DNA from: Euryarchaeota archaeon UBA53 | Lineage (GTDB): Archaea > Thermoplasmatota > Poseidoniia > Poseidoniales > Poseidoniaceae | Reading direction: 5' to 3' | Length of the DNA: 16,964 bases | Assembly: GCA_002507425.1 (NCBI GenBank) | Contig: DAZU01000124.1 | Location: 562-17,525 of the forward strand | Shown: piece by piece, positions 6,912 to 14,294 of the stretch | Layout of the letters: every line of letters starts with the position of its first letter | Position numbering within the stretch: position 1 is the first letter of the stretch | Notes under the pieces: generated by a model | Seen by the model: only the letters and a program-made list of their open reading frames with translations | Database searches by the model: none | Told to the model about the DNA's origin: nothing | Made by a program: the position numbers and the translations under genes

Positions 6912-8327
6912 TCAAGTAAATTTAATCTTACCTAAACAGTTACGGAAACAATCCTCTAATTCTGTATGTGTGAACTTATATCCAGAGTCGAGAAGCCTTG
7001 TCGGTCGGACGTCTTGTCCTTCTAGCACAAGTTTCTTGCCCATTTCGCCATACATCATTTTGAGGACGAATCCCGGGAGTGGCATAAATGCAGGACGTTT
7101 TAATACTCTCCCTAAGACTTTCATGAATTGTTTTTGAGGCACTGGGTTTGGAGCTGTAAGGTTATACGCACCCGTGCAAGATTCTTCCATCATCAAGTGG
7201 TGAATAGAGTATACCTCGTCATCAAGAGATATCCAAGATTGCATTTGCTTACCACCACCAACAGGGCCACCTGCCCCCATCATTGCTGGCAGGAGAAGTT
7301 TTGCCAAAGCACCGCCAAATGGGGAAACAACAATTCCAGTTCGCATGTGTATAACATTTACACCTGAATCTGATGCAGATTTTGTAGAGTTCTCCCATTC
7401 TTGACAAATTGTAGATAAAAAATCGTCTGACGGTTTTGAGGATTCATCAATGACTTCAACACCCCGATTTCCATAAAATCCGACGGCTGAGGCGCAGAGT
7501 AATTTGGATGGTGGTGTATCGAGTTTTGCAATGATGTTTGCTAGGTTTGTAGTAGGTATAACTCTGCTATCTCTGATGAGTTTTTTCCTCTTTTTTGACC
7601 AACGCTTGTCTCCAATTCCAGCTCCAGCAAGATGAATTATTGTATCGAAACCTTCCATTTCACCGTTGATTATCTTTCCAGAAATGTCGTCCCAAATCAC
7701 AATTTTGTCAGAGTTAACATCTGGAGGTAACTTGGTTTGCTTGCGTAACAACCTGTACACGTCATGCCCGGCAGCTTCCAGGAAAGCACACAATTGCAGA
7801 CCAATCATACCTGTTGAACCACTTACGAGAACCTTCTGTCTTGGTTTGTCTGAATATTGGGCAATTCGATCCAAATCTTTGGTAACCCTAGTCGAACGGT
7901 AGTGGAACATTTGTCTCATTCTTGGCAGAACTGTAAAACCGGCTGTCCAGCCTGTGAAGATATGAAAAGGTAGTCGATAGTTGACTTCATCGGAGACAAC
8001 AGTTTCGTCGTCGGTTTTTGGAATAAACTGATGATGGTGGTCCCAAGATCCAAATGGGCCCTTAATCATGGTATCTGCAAACGATTCGCCTGGTTTCACG
8101 CTATGATGTCTTGCAATCCATTTCTGCTTTATTGGGCCAAGGCTGACTTTGAAAATAGTCTCTTCTCCGTCTCTTAAAGCCCCTGCTTGTATGGGACTAA
8201 TCCCTTCCCATTCTGGCATTATTCTTCTAAATGCTCCAGGGCTATCATACCATTCCCAAATTTCTTTTTGTGATGCTTTGTGAGTATATTCATGATTAAA
8301 GGTCGGAATCTCAATTCCTCCTTTCAT
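6912..8327 (-). CDS. SRPBCC + TIGR01777-type SDR (SDR39U1-like epimerase family) protein
   Basis: This two-domain protein is 471 residues from the ATG at 8327. Residues 1 to about 152 form an SRPBCC-type ligand pocket (EYTHKASQKEIWEWYDSPGA, then HHQFIPKTDDET). A Rossmann domain follows with the NAD(P) motif GSTGMIG at about 170-176, and later HLAGAGIGDKRW and SAVGFYG. The C-terminus looks like DUF1731 (GEMGKKLVLEGQDVRP, then LLDSGYKF). The substrate of this family is not established. The frame stays open to a GTG at 8444, but that start would overlap the photolyase gene by 134 bp and adds 39 low-complexity, unrelated residues. The ATG at 8327 overlaps it by 17 bp. A strong AAAGGAGG lies just inside this ATG, so initiation at an ATT at 8309, immediately after the photolyase stop, is also possible. 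In bacteria this gene often sits beside photolyase genes, as here. Confidence 0.88.
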   Translation of the reverse strand: MKGGIEIPTFNHEYTHKASQKEIWEWYDSPGAFRRIMPEWEGISPIQAGALRDGEETIFKVSLGPIKQKWIARHHSVKPGESFADTMIKGPFGSWDHHHQFIPKTDDETVVSDEVNYRLPFHIFTGWTAGFTVLPRMRQMFHYRSTRVTKDLDRIAQYSDKPRQKVLVSGSTGMIGLQLCAFLEAAGHDVYRLLRKQTKLPPDVNSDKIVIWDDISGKIINGEMEGFDTIIHLAGAGIGDKRWSKKRKKLIRDSRVIPTTNLANIIAKLDTPPSKLLCASAVGFYGNRGVEVIDESSKPSDDFLSTICQEWENSTKSASDSGVNVIHMRTGIVVSPFGGALAKLLLPAMMGAGGPVGGGKQMQSWISLDDEVYSIHHLMMEESCTGAYNLTAPNPVPQKQFMKVLGRVLKRPAFMPLPGFVLKMMYGEMGKKLVLEGQDVRPTRLLDSGYKFTHTELEDCFRNCLGKIKFT

Positions 8328-9870
8328 AGGTGATGTTGGAATGATTTGCGGCGACGTTTGAGAATAATGATCGCTGCTTAGATGGGGATAAGGAGTAGGT
8401 TTCAATATACTTCTTGGTGCGGTATTTTCTTTTTGTTGAGTCACTGGTCATACAGCGTATTTTTCCGTAAACCGGTCTCTCTGTCCAACCTCTATCGAAT
8501 TTGCCGAGTACCCAACCTATACCTGTGTATGTGTTAGGATCTCTACCATCAAGTGCCCATTTGTCATTTAGTTCAACCATGTATTGCATTGCAATTTGAG
8601 GGGTGGGCGTCCATTCTAGAATTTTCTTCCCCCAAAGCATTCTCAGATAATTGTGAATCATTCCATCGGTTCTAAGTTGTCTTTGTGCGGCATTCCAAAG
8701 TTCATCATGCGTTTCAGCATTTTCGAATTCATCAAATGAGTAGATGAAAGGTCGCTCGTCATTTTCATGTTCAGCTAAGGTTTTTTGAGCCCACTCAGGA
8801 ATTGATTCAAATTTGTGGTGATTCTGAACCTTCGTGCAGTGGATGAATCCAAGGTCTCTCCAGGTTATAATTTGGTCAAGGAATGACTCTACATCACTTG
8901 GTAATCCCCACCATCCTGCTCTACGGCCGTCATTTGGAGGGGTTATTTTTGATATGTTCCAATCATGGGTTTCGAATATGTCAGATAGTATCTGATGAAC
9001 GCTTATGTGGCCAAAGTGAATGTAGGGTGACAATCCGCTTGAGCCGTTCAATTCTGGTTGGTTTCTATTTTCTGAGTATACAGCAAGTCTCTTTTTCAGG
9101 AATTCTCTCCATCTCATGTTTGCAGCTTTCGGCCCGCCACTTACATGCTGAACAGGGGGGACAGTGTGATCTATTAATAGAACTGAGAGCGCCTCCAATC
9201 CCACATCCCTTCCTTCACATATTCGCCAAATAAACTCATAGGGGGTCATTGGAGTCTCGCTATCCTTGAAGATTTTTTTGATTCTGCTCTCTGGGTATAT
9301 GGGCAATCCAATAGCGTTTTTAATTGGATTTTTTGATGGAAACTCTGACATATGTTGAATTATAGATTTGTGCAAGTGTCTGCGCAGCGAGTAAGCGGTA
9401 GTAAATTCTCTACCTGGGCGCATCGAAATGAATCCATTAGAGTCAACACAATGAACTTCGCATTTGTTTAGAGAAACAGCAATTTCCATAACCTTCCTGG
9501 GATGATATACAGGGAAATCATCCACTACTAGAACGCTAGCATTTTCTATCCATTTCTCTAGAAGACCTCGTGCTTCATTTGGTTTTGTTTCTACGTATGG
9601 TATGTATGTAATTGGGGAATCTTCGAATGATTTCTTGTTGTCCATCATACCCTGAATCACAAAGGTGTGCGACCTGTCGTTTGCCCACTTGTGAGCGATT
9701 GCTAGCGGCTCTACAACGACCAGGGGCAGGGATTTCTGTGTAGCTAGGTGAATAGCATGTTCTAATGTGTGGTTATAGTTACTTCGTCTAGCAGAGATCA
9801 TCCAGTATACAACGCAATCACCAGAGCCTATGCCTTGATTAAAAATACGAAGTCTACTTTCTGGAATCAT
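8311..9870 (-). CDS. phr: Deoxyribodipyrimidine photolyase, class II type
   Basis: This is a light-driven flavoenzyme that splits UV-induced cyclobutane pyrimidine dimers in DNA. The 519-residue protein has an N-terminal alpha/beta photolyase domain (VVYWMISARR at 20-29) and a C-terminal FAD-binding helical domain. The class II signatures are SGLSPYIHFG (278-287), ESIPEWAQKTLAEH with the THDELWNAAQ segment (about 355-396), TDGMIHNYLRMLWGKKILEW (401-420), and LNDKWALDGRDPN through GWTERPVYGKIR (434-472). The N-terminal YWM stretch lacks the usual 'RDQR...DNWAL' form, so the antenna-side domain is somewhat divergent. A basic tail of about 40 residues extends beyond the conserved core. The ATG at 9870 follows AGGTGA by four bases, and the gene starts four bases after the Nudix stop. 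RibA for flavin synthesis is encoded on the other side of the shared promoter. Confidence 0.94.
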   Translation of the reverse strand: MIPESRLRIFNQGIGSGDCVVYWMISARRSNYNHTLEHAIHLATQKSLPLVVVEPLAIAHKWANDRSHTFVIQGMMDNKKSFEDSPITYIPYVETKPNEARGLLEKWIENASVLVVDDFPVYHPRKVMEIAVSLNKCEVHCVDSNGFISMRPGREFTTAYSLRRHLHKSIIQHMSEFPSKNPIKNAIGLPIYPESRIKKIFKDSETPMTPYEFIWRICEGRDVGLEALSVLLIDHTVPPVQHVSGGPKAANMRWREFLKKRLAVYSENRNQPELNGSSGLSPYIHFGHISVHQILSDIFETHDWNISKITPPNDGRRAGWWGLPSDVESFLDQIITWRDLGFIHCTKVQNHHKFESIPEWAQKTLAEHENDERPFIYSFDEFENAETHDELWNAAQRQLRTDGMIHNYLRMLWGKKILEWTPTPQIAMQYMVELNDKWALDGRDPNTYTGIGWVLGKFDRGWTERPVYGKIRCMTSDSTKRKYRTKKYIETYSLSPSKQRSLFSNVAANHSNITYERRN

Positions 9871-9874
9871 CTGC

Positions 9875-10393
9875 TCACCTGAATTTGTATTCGGATTGTT
9901 TGTTTATACTGTAGACGTTGTATGGTTTATCATACTTGGAGAGGGGTCTGGACGGTTGGATAGACATTCTACTACCACTTAAAGCATCGATTGCTAAGTT
10001 GTGCATTGTGTCTGAAACCCAATCTAGGGATTTTAGTTGCTCAAGGTCTGCCCACATCACATCTTTGATTTCCCTATCATCGAATTGCGAGGTTTGCTTG
10101 TCAATTTTGACGTCATAGCATAGAAAAACAGCGGGTTTTTCAGCATAAATTGTCGATCTAACCGCTGACAGACCTATTATCGAACCACTCGCCCCAGTTT
10201 CTTCATTGAGCTCACGGAGCACTGCGGTTTCAGGTGATTCTCCGCTGTCTACACTTCCTTTGGGAAATCCCCAGCGGTTTTGATGATAGCCTCTGGCTTC
10301 TTTAACCAGTAATATCTTGTCACCTTGGATAGCCCTTGCTGCAACACCCAAATCGCAGATTACGCTACCCATAGAGGAATATCGCTTAGACAT
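9875..10393 (-). CDS. Nudix hydrolase
   Basis: This is a Nudix-family hydrolase of 172 residues, which should cleave a nucleoside diphosphate linked to another group using Mg2+ or Mn2+. The Nudix box is complete: GSVDSGESPETAVLRELNEE, followed by TGA, fits G-x5-E-x7-R-E-U-x-E-E-x-G-U (residues about 46-68). It is preceded by RWGFPKG, typical of housecleaning and dinucleoside polyphosphate or ADP-sugar hydrolases. The C-terminal 40 residues are polar and probably extend outside the fold. The substrate cannot be told. As first gene of the operon before photolyase, it may clear damaged nucleotides or flavin-related compounds; this is inference. Two starts are possible: ATG 10393, or ATG 10372 (residue 8), which lies 26 bases from a good TATA element and would give a leaderless mRNA with the fold intact. 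Confidence 0.9.
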   Translation of the reverse strand: MSKRYSSMGSVICDLGVAARAIQGDKILLVKEARGYHQNRWGFPKGSVDSGESPETAVLRELNEETGASGSIIGLSAVRSTIYAEKPAVFLCYDVKIDKQTSQFDDREIKDVMWADLEQLKSLDWVSDTMHNLAIDALSGSRMSIQPSRPLSKYDKPYNVYSINKQSEYKFR

Positions 10394-10402
10394 GTATATA
10401 AT
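10394..10402 (-). promoter_or_regulatory. TATA-like element for the Nudix/photolyase operon
   Basis: ATTATATAC on the minus strand (core centred at 10398) fits an archaeal TATA box. It touches the ATG at 10393, too close to serve that start, but lies 26 bases from the in-frame ATG at 10372, the distance expected for a leaderless transcript. Confidence 0.45.
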
Positions 10403-10434
10403 GGGCCGTTTCTAACCTGTCAGCGTATGAACAC

Positions 10435-10445
10435 GTTATTATAAC
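10435..10445. promoter_or_regulatory. Palindromic TATA-like element in divergent promoter region
   Basis: GTTATTATAAC is a perfect inverted repeat around a central T, in the 74-bp gap between the divergent Nudix and ribA genes. Its centre is 28 bases before the ribA ATG, placing transcription start at or next to that codon, so ribA is probably leaderless. Because it is symmetric, it could also bind TBP for the minus-strand operon, giving a leader of roughly 20 bases. The palindrome could instead be an operator. Confidence 0.5.
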
Positions 10446-10467
10446 AGATGAGAAAATTTCATTTGGT

Positions 10468-11070
10468 ATGCTCAGCAAAAAGCAAGAGACTAGCATCGTT
10501 GAAGCAGATGCGAACATGCCGACAAAATTTGGAACATTCAGAATAAGGGCATTTATTGACCCTGATAATGGTAAAGAACACGCATTGTTATATCTGAAAA
10601 ATCCTGAAATAACCCCCTTGGTTAGAGTGCACTCAGAGTGCCTAACTGGAGATGCCTTTGGCAGCCTAAGGTGCGACTGTGGACCACAGCTTGAAACATC
10701 TATGCAGGAAATTCAAGAGCACGGATCTGGAGCGATCGTATATCTAAAACAGGAAGGCCGCGGAATTGGCCTCTATGCCAAGATGCAGGCCTATGCATTA
10801 CAGGACTTAGGGCTTGACACACTCGATGCCAACCTAGAACTAGGACTTCCAGCAGACGCAAGAACTTATGATATCGCAGCTGAAATGTTGAAGACAATAG
10901 GGTATGATGAATTATACCTCATGACTAATAATCCTGAGAAAAGACGACAACTTCTAGAGAATGGAATAAAGGTAAAATCTCGTATCCCAATTGTTATCAT
11001 TCCAAGTGAACACAATCGTTCATATCTTAGAACGAAAGCGGACCGAATGGGACACCTATTAAGGGTCTAG
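10468..11070 (+). CDS. ribA: GTP cyclohydrolase II (riboflavin biosynthesis)
   Basis: This enzyme catalyses the first step of riboflavin synthesis, converting GTP to the 2,5-diamino pyrimidinone ribosyl phosphate, formate and pyrophosphate. The 200-residue stand-alone protein has no RibB (DHBP synthase) fusion. The zinc cysteines C58, C69 and C71 lie in RVHSECLTGDAFGSLRCDCG, EGRGIGL is at about 96-102, and Y109 and R132 match the catalytic Tyr and Arg of the E. coli enzyme (105 and 128, a constant offset of four). All key residues are present. Many archaea use a different enzyme (GTP cyclohydrolase III), so this bacterial-type gene is worth noting. It is the first gene of the plus-strand unit, probably leaderless, and its stop directly abuts the next ATG. 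Flavin supply would support the divergently encoded photolyase. Confidence 0.95.
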   Translation: MLSKKQETSIVEADANMPTKFGTFRIRAFIDPDNGKEHALLYLKNPEITPLVRVHSECLTGDAFGSLRCDCGPQLETSMQEIQEHGSGAIVYLKQEGRGIGLYAKMQAYALQDLGLDTLDANLELGLPADARTYDIAAEMLKTIGYDELYLMTNNPEKRRQLLENGIKVKSRIPIVIIPSEHNRSYLRTKADRMGHLLRV

Positions 11071-11550
11071 ATGGCGATTCATATGACAAGCAGTATAATA
11101 GGGCAAAACGCACCTGATTTTATCTTACAATCTGACGATGGAACTATGTTCGATAGTTCTAGTTTGCATGGCGAGTGGCGAGTTATTTTCTTCTACTCAA
11201 GAAATAACTCTCCTACTTGTAAACGTGGATGTTTGACATTTAAGGAGCAATACGAGTTGTTCAAATCTTCTGGATGTTCAATCATTGGAATTGGCCCTGG
11301 AACCTATGAGAAACTTAAAGATTTCAAATCCACAATTGGTGATTTACCTTTTCCACTCTTAGCAGACGTGGATAGAAAGGTGGGTGTTTCTTACAACATA
11401 CCTATGCACCTTGGACAATTTCCAACAAAATCTTCTTTTGTCGTTGGGCCTGATAATAAAGTGAAATATGTCTACGATTGGTTATTTAGACCAAGGCGTC
11501 ACGTTGCAAAGATTCTAGCTGCAATATCGAGTGTTTCTGGGGGCAATTGA
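11071..11550 (+). CDS. Peroxiredoxin-like protein (AhpC/TSA, BCP-like) with altered active site
   Basis: This 159-residue thioredoxin-fold protein belongs to the peroxiredoxin group, which reduces peroxides through a reactive cysteine. The N-terminus GQNAPDFILQSDDGTMF and the strand VIFFYSRN are typical of BCP/PrxQ proteins. The active-site region reads YSRNNSPTCKRGC. C50 is the likely peroxidatic cysteine and C54 a candidate resolving cysteine, one residue closer than the five-residue step of BCP proteins such as E. coli Bcp. The usual P-x3-T-x2-C motif has Ser in place of both Pro and Thr (S43, S47), and the usual Arg before the late strand appears to be K120 (FPTKSSFVV). It may still be active, or it may be a redox sensor or thiol exchanger. 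The ATG directly follows the ribA stop; M5 (11083) is an alternative start. It is followed at zero spacing by the regulator gene, so ribA, this gene and the regulator are tightly coupled. Confidence 0.85.
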   Translation: MAIHMTSSIIGQNAPDFILQSDDGTMFDSSSLHGEWRVIFFYSRNNSPTCKRGCLTFKEQYELFKSSGCSIIGIGPGTYEKLKDFKSTIGDLPFPLLADVDRKVGVSYNIPMHLGQFPTKSSFVVGPDNKVKYVYDWLFRPRRHVAKILAAISSVSGGN

Positions 11551-12948
11551 ATGTGGGAAGAACTTCTAGTAGAATCTGGTCTCAACAATAGAGAAGTTCA
11601 GTCGATTATGATTCTTGGGTCAAACCCCAAAATGAAAGCATCAGAACTGGCTAAAGAACTCAACACAACTAGGCTGGATGCATATAATAGCCTTTCACGG
11701 TTACAAGAAATGGGGATTGTCACTGTTACTGCCGATCGTCCAATGCTTTTTTCTAGTTTAGATGTTCATCAGGCTATTGAACATATTATAGGCATGAGAA
11801 AACAACAATTGGGCCAATTAGTTGAGGGCTATGAAGAACTATCAAAGAACGTAACCGCAAAAAAACCAGAAAAATCCTCGAGAAGTAAGAGTGTTGACGA
11901 CCCTAGATTCGCTGTTTTAAAAGAGCGAACCCATATTTACAGTCGTCTAAAAATGATGGCTGAAGATGCAGATGAGAGACTGATTCTTCTACTTGGGCAA
12001 TACGGGATTTTGCATCTTTGCAGAAATCCGGATGCCCTTGAGGCAGTGAACACAGCAGCTCTTAGAGGAGTAGTCATCCAAATAATCACTCACCTTGATA
12101 GCAGGACAATTCGTTTCTTCAAGGAGCTACACGATTCGATAGAAGTCCGCCATTCAAACGAATTGGAATCACTCGGATTTGTTAGGGACAATAACGAGGT
12201 TGTCCAATACCTAAACATCGAGGACAACCCCGTTGGAAGGGGCAAGGATGATGCTGCATTAACAATCGAATCTGTTCCGTTTGCGGAATCTCATCTTAAT
12301 CTAATTGACACAATTTGGGAAAATGCTGTAAATTTCAATACTGCTGTCGCAAGATACACTGACAATCAGATCAACGACCCTCTGAAACTCACAATAGGAG
12401 AGGGCTCTTTTTTGAAGAACATCACATCTGCTCTTGGCATTGACGAACTTCCAGATGAAGATACTCCTTTTGATCCAGAGGCTTTTTTTGCTGCCGGCAA
12501 TGAGGTCAATGAAGCGAGAAGAAAACTCACTGAAGGCAAGTTATCAAACTTGAAGGTCCTTGGTATAGATATTGGCTTGATGCTTAGACAAATAGGTAAT
12601 AGAGTCGGACAAGAAATAGCATTTTCATTACGTGGCATTGAGCACGATATAGAGTTCTTAGACGAGATGATGGATTGGTGGGAGTATGCAGGTTTGGGAA
12701 GTTTAGAGTATGATGTTGACCCGTCCTTCCATGTCCGTGTTGGTCTTCACCATCCACCACTTGATGATGTAGATGCATTGCCGATGTGGGAGATGGATGA
12801 TGGAATAATAGAGGGTGCTCTATCCAATAGATTTGCTAAAGATTCTAACATTGTAATACAGAGAGTTGCTGCCGATGAAGACTCAGAAAGTTTGTGGCAT
12901 TACATCATCCACAGGCACAACAGCGATACCCTTGAGTTGTCCGACTAA
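11551..12948 (+). CDS. TrmB-like transcriptional regulator with PLD-like effector and V4R-like C-terminal domain
   Basis: This is a probable DNA-binding regulator of 465 residues. Residues 1-70 form a winged helix-turn-helix of the TrmB type (SELAKELNTTRLDAYNSLSR, then LQEMGIVTV). A probable coiled coil spans about 72-100. Residues about 120-265 resemble the TrmB effector region with its phospholipase-D-like fold (ERLILLLGQYGILHLC; RGVVIQIITHLDSR). An acidic linker (about 296-320) leads to residues about 335-455, which resemble a V4R small-molecule-binding domain: MLRQIGNRVGQEIAFSLRG, a helical stretch to YAGLGSLEYDV, then DGIIEGALSNRF. The cysteines often seen near the end of V4R domains are absent. 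The first two calls are fairly secure; V4R is a weaker resemblance. It lies between the redox and carotenoid genes and near the divergent promoter at 10394-10467, so it is the natural candidate regulator of this locus. The ligand is unknown. Confidence 0.82.
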   Translation: MWEELLVESGLNNREVQSIMILGSNPKMKASELAKELNTTRLDAYNSLSRLQEMGIVTVTADRPMLFSSLDVHQAIEHIIGMRKQQLGQLVEGYEELSKNVTAKKPEKSSRSKSVDDPRFAVLKERTHIYSRLKMMAEDADERLILLLGQYGILHLCRNPDALEAVNTAALRGVVIQIITHLDSRTIRFFKELHDSIEVRHSNELESLGFVRDNNEVVQYLNIEDNPVGRGKDDAALTIESVPFAESHLNLIDTIWENAVNFNTAVARYTDNQINDPLKLTIGEGSFLKNITSALGIDELPDEDTPFDPEAFFAAGNEVNEARRKLTEGKLSNLKVLGIDIGLMLRQIGNRVGQEIAFSLRGIEHDIEFLDEMMDWWEYAGLGSLEYDVDPSFHVRVGLHHPPLDDVDALPMWEMDDGIIEGALSNRFAKDSNIVIQRVAADEDSESLWHYIIHRHNSDTLELSD

Positions 12949-12993
12949 AGAAATTAAACGTAGATTGAAATACTAACCAACGGAGATAGAAAC
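12949..12993 (+). promoter_or_regulatory. Short gap with RBS, possible internal promoter before the ABC1 kinase gene
   Basis: GGAGAT at 12982-12987 lies six bases before the ATG at 12994 and is a fair ribosome binding site. The AT-rich stretch at about 12949-12957 could be a TATA-type element giving the kinase-crtI-crtB genes their own transcript. The 45-bp gap is the largest within the plus-strand unit. The promoter part is weak; the ribosome binding site is fairly clear. Confidence 0.4.
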
Positions 12994-14289
12994 ATGCGCC
13001 TGACGACACTTCTGAGTTTTGCCAGAGAACTCAAAGGTAACAAGCCTGTTGATATTGATAAGATTCAATCTATGGGGTTACTAGCAGTAAAAATAGGACA
13101 AATTTGTGCTCTAAGACCTGATCTCTTGGACCCAGACAGGTGCATACAACTGCAAGAGCTCTACAGTCGCGCTCCAACAATACCGAAAGAAAACTTTGAG
13201 CGACTACTTTCCCGTTACACTGACGAAAATTTCCGAGACAACTTTTCATTCATAGATTCAGAACCTTTTGCCGCTGCCAGTATAGGACAAATACACCGCG
13301 CTGAGCTACTAGACGGAACCAAAGTCGTGATTAAAATAATAAAAGCTGATTTTGAGAAATCATTTCGTAAAGATGTCAAGAGGATGAAGCGTTGGGTAAA
13401 GATGGGCCTTTTTTTCAATCCAAAACTGAAGAAGGTTGGAAACCCTGTTGGACTCCTTTCACACATAGAAGACTACACATTGCGAGAACTAAATCTACTC
13501 AACGAAATAAAAGGGAAAAATCGCTTAAAAGACCTTTCTGAAGAGTATTCCGACAAATTCCCGATGCCAAAACTAAGTTTCCCAAAAATTTGGGAAAATC
13601 TGTCAAACGAGAGGGTTCTAGTTATTGAAGAAATTACATCCCCAACACTAGAGTCGCACTTGAATTCTGGAACTCTGGAATGGGATGATTTGTTACAACT
13701 ATTCAGAATTCATGGAGCATTCATGTTCGGAATGGGTATTTTCCACGGGGATTTACATCCAGGAAATGCAATGATGACAAAGGACAAAGACTTCATTTTC
13801 ATAGACACAGGGGCGATTTGTGAAGCACCTGAACATGTCAGAAAGGCTCTGTTTGGCTTCTTCTATTTCCTTGCCAAGGGAGAATTAAAAAATGCATTTG
13901 ATGCTATGTTAACAATGGCAGACGTTGCTCCAACTGGGGACACATTGGAAACATACTATTCATCGATGTTTGAATTGTATGACGGATTTGTGGGCACTTC
14001 GGTTAGTGAGGTCTCTCTTACCGAACAGATGATGAAGACTATTCGTGCTGCGGTCCTAGCTGGATGCTCTTTTGGCGATGATGCATTTCCAATAATTCGC
14101 TCATTAATGTATATGGATGGAATGGTCCTTAAAGGACACCCTTCAGTCGACCTAATTTCATCAATGGGACCATACCTAGATGAGTTCGCTACATTGATAG
14201 ATCCTACTACATTGTTGAAGAGAATCCCTCTATCACAACGGTCTATGCTGAAAAAAAACCGCTCTTTAATAAGTAATACCACGGCGTGA
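12994..14289 (+). CDS. ABC1/UbiB family atypical protein kinase-like ATPase
   Basis: This 431-residue member of the ABC1/ADCK/UbiB family carries its hallmark motifs: the KxGQ motif (VKIGQICALRPDLL, K33-Q36), the Ala-rich nucleotide loop AAASIGQIHRAEL (93-105), the ATP-binding lysine in VVIKI (K114), the catalytic-loop motif FHGDLHPGNAM (250-260), and DTG (271-273) in place of DFG. All key residues are intact. Family members act as ATPases that support biosynthesis of membrane prenyl lipids such as quinones. In plant plastids some affect carotenoids and prenylquinones. I see no strong C-terminal membrane anchor. It overlaps the crtI start (GTGA), which suggests a role tied to carotenoid or other isoprenoid lipid synthesis; that link is inference. 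A GGAGAT ribosome binding site precedes it. Confidence 0.9.
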   Translation: MRLTTLLSFARELKGNKPVDIDKIQSMGLLAVKIGQICALRPDLLDPDRCIQLQELYSRAPTIPKENFERLLSRYTDENFRDNFSFIDSEPFAAASIGQIHRAELLDGTKVVIKIIKADFEKSFRKDVKRMKRWVKMGLFFNPKLKKVGNPVGLLSHIEDYTLRELNLLNEIKGKNRLKDLSEEYSDKFPMPKLSFPKIWENLSNERVLVIEEITSPTLESHLNSGTLEWDDLLQLFRIHGAFMFGMGIFHGDLHPGNAMMTKDKDFIFIDTGAICEAPEHVRKALFGFFYFLAKGELKNAFDAMLTMADVAPTGDTLETYYSSMFELYDGFVGTSVSEVSLTEQMMKTIRAAVLAGCSFGDDAFPIIRSLMYMDGMVLKGHPSVDLISSMGPYLDEFATLIDPTTLLKRIPLSQRSMLKKNRSLISNTTA

Positions 14290-14294
14290 AAACT

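Noticed and set aside
8328..8444. Extension of the SDR protein to the GTG at 8444
   Set aside because: It would overlap the photolyase gene by 134 bp, has no ribosome binding site, and adds residues unrelated to the SRPBCC domain.
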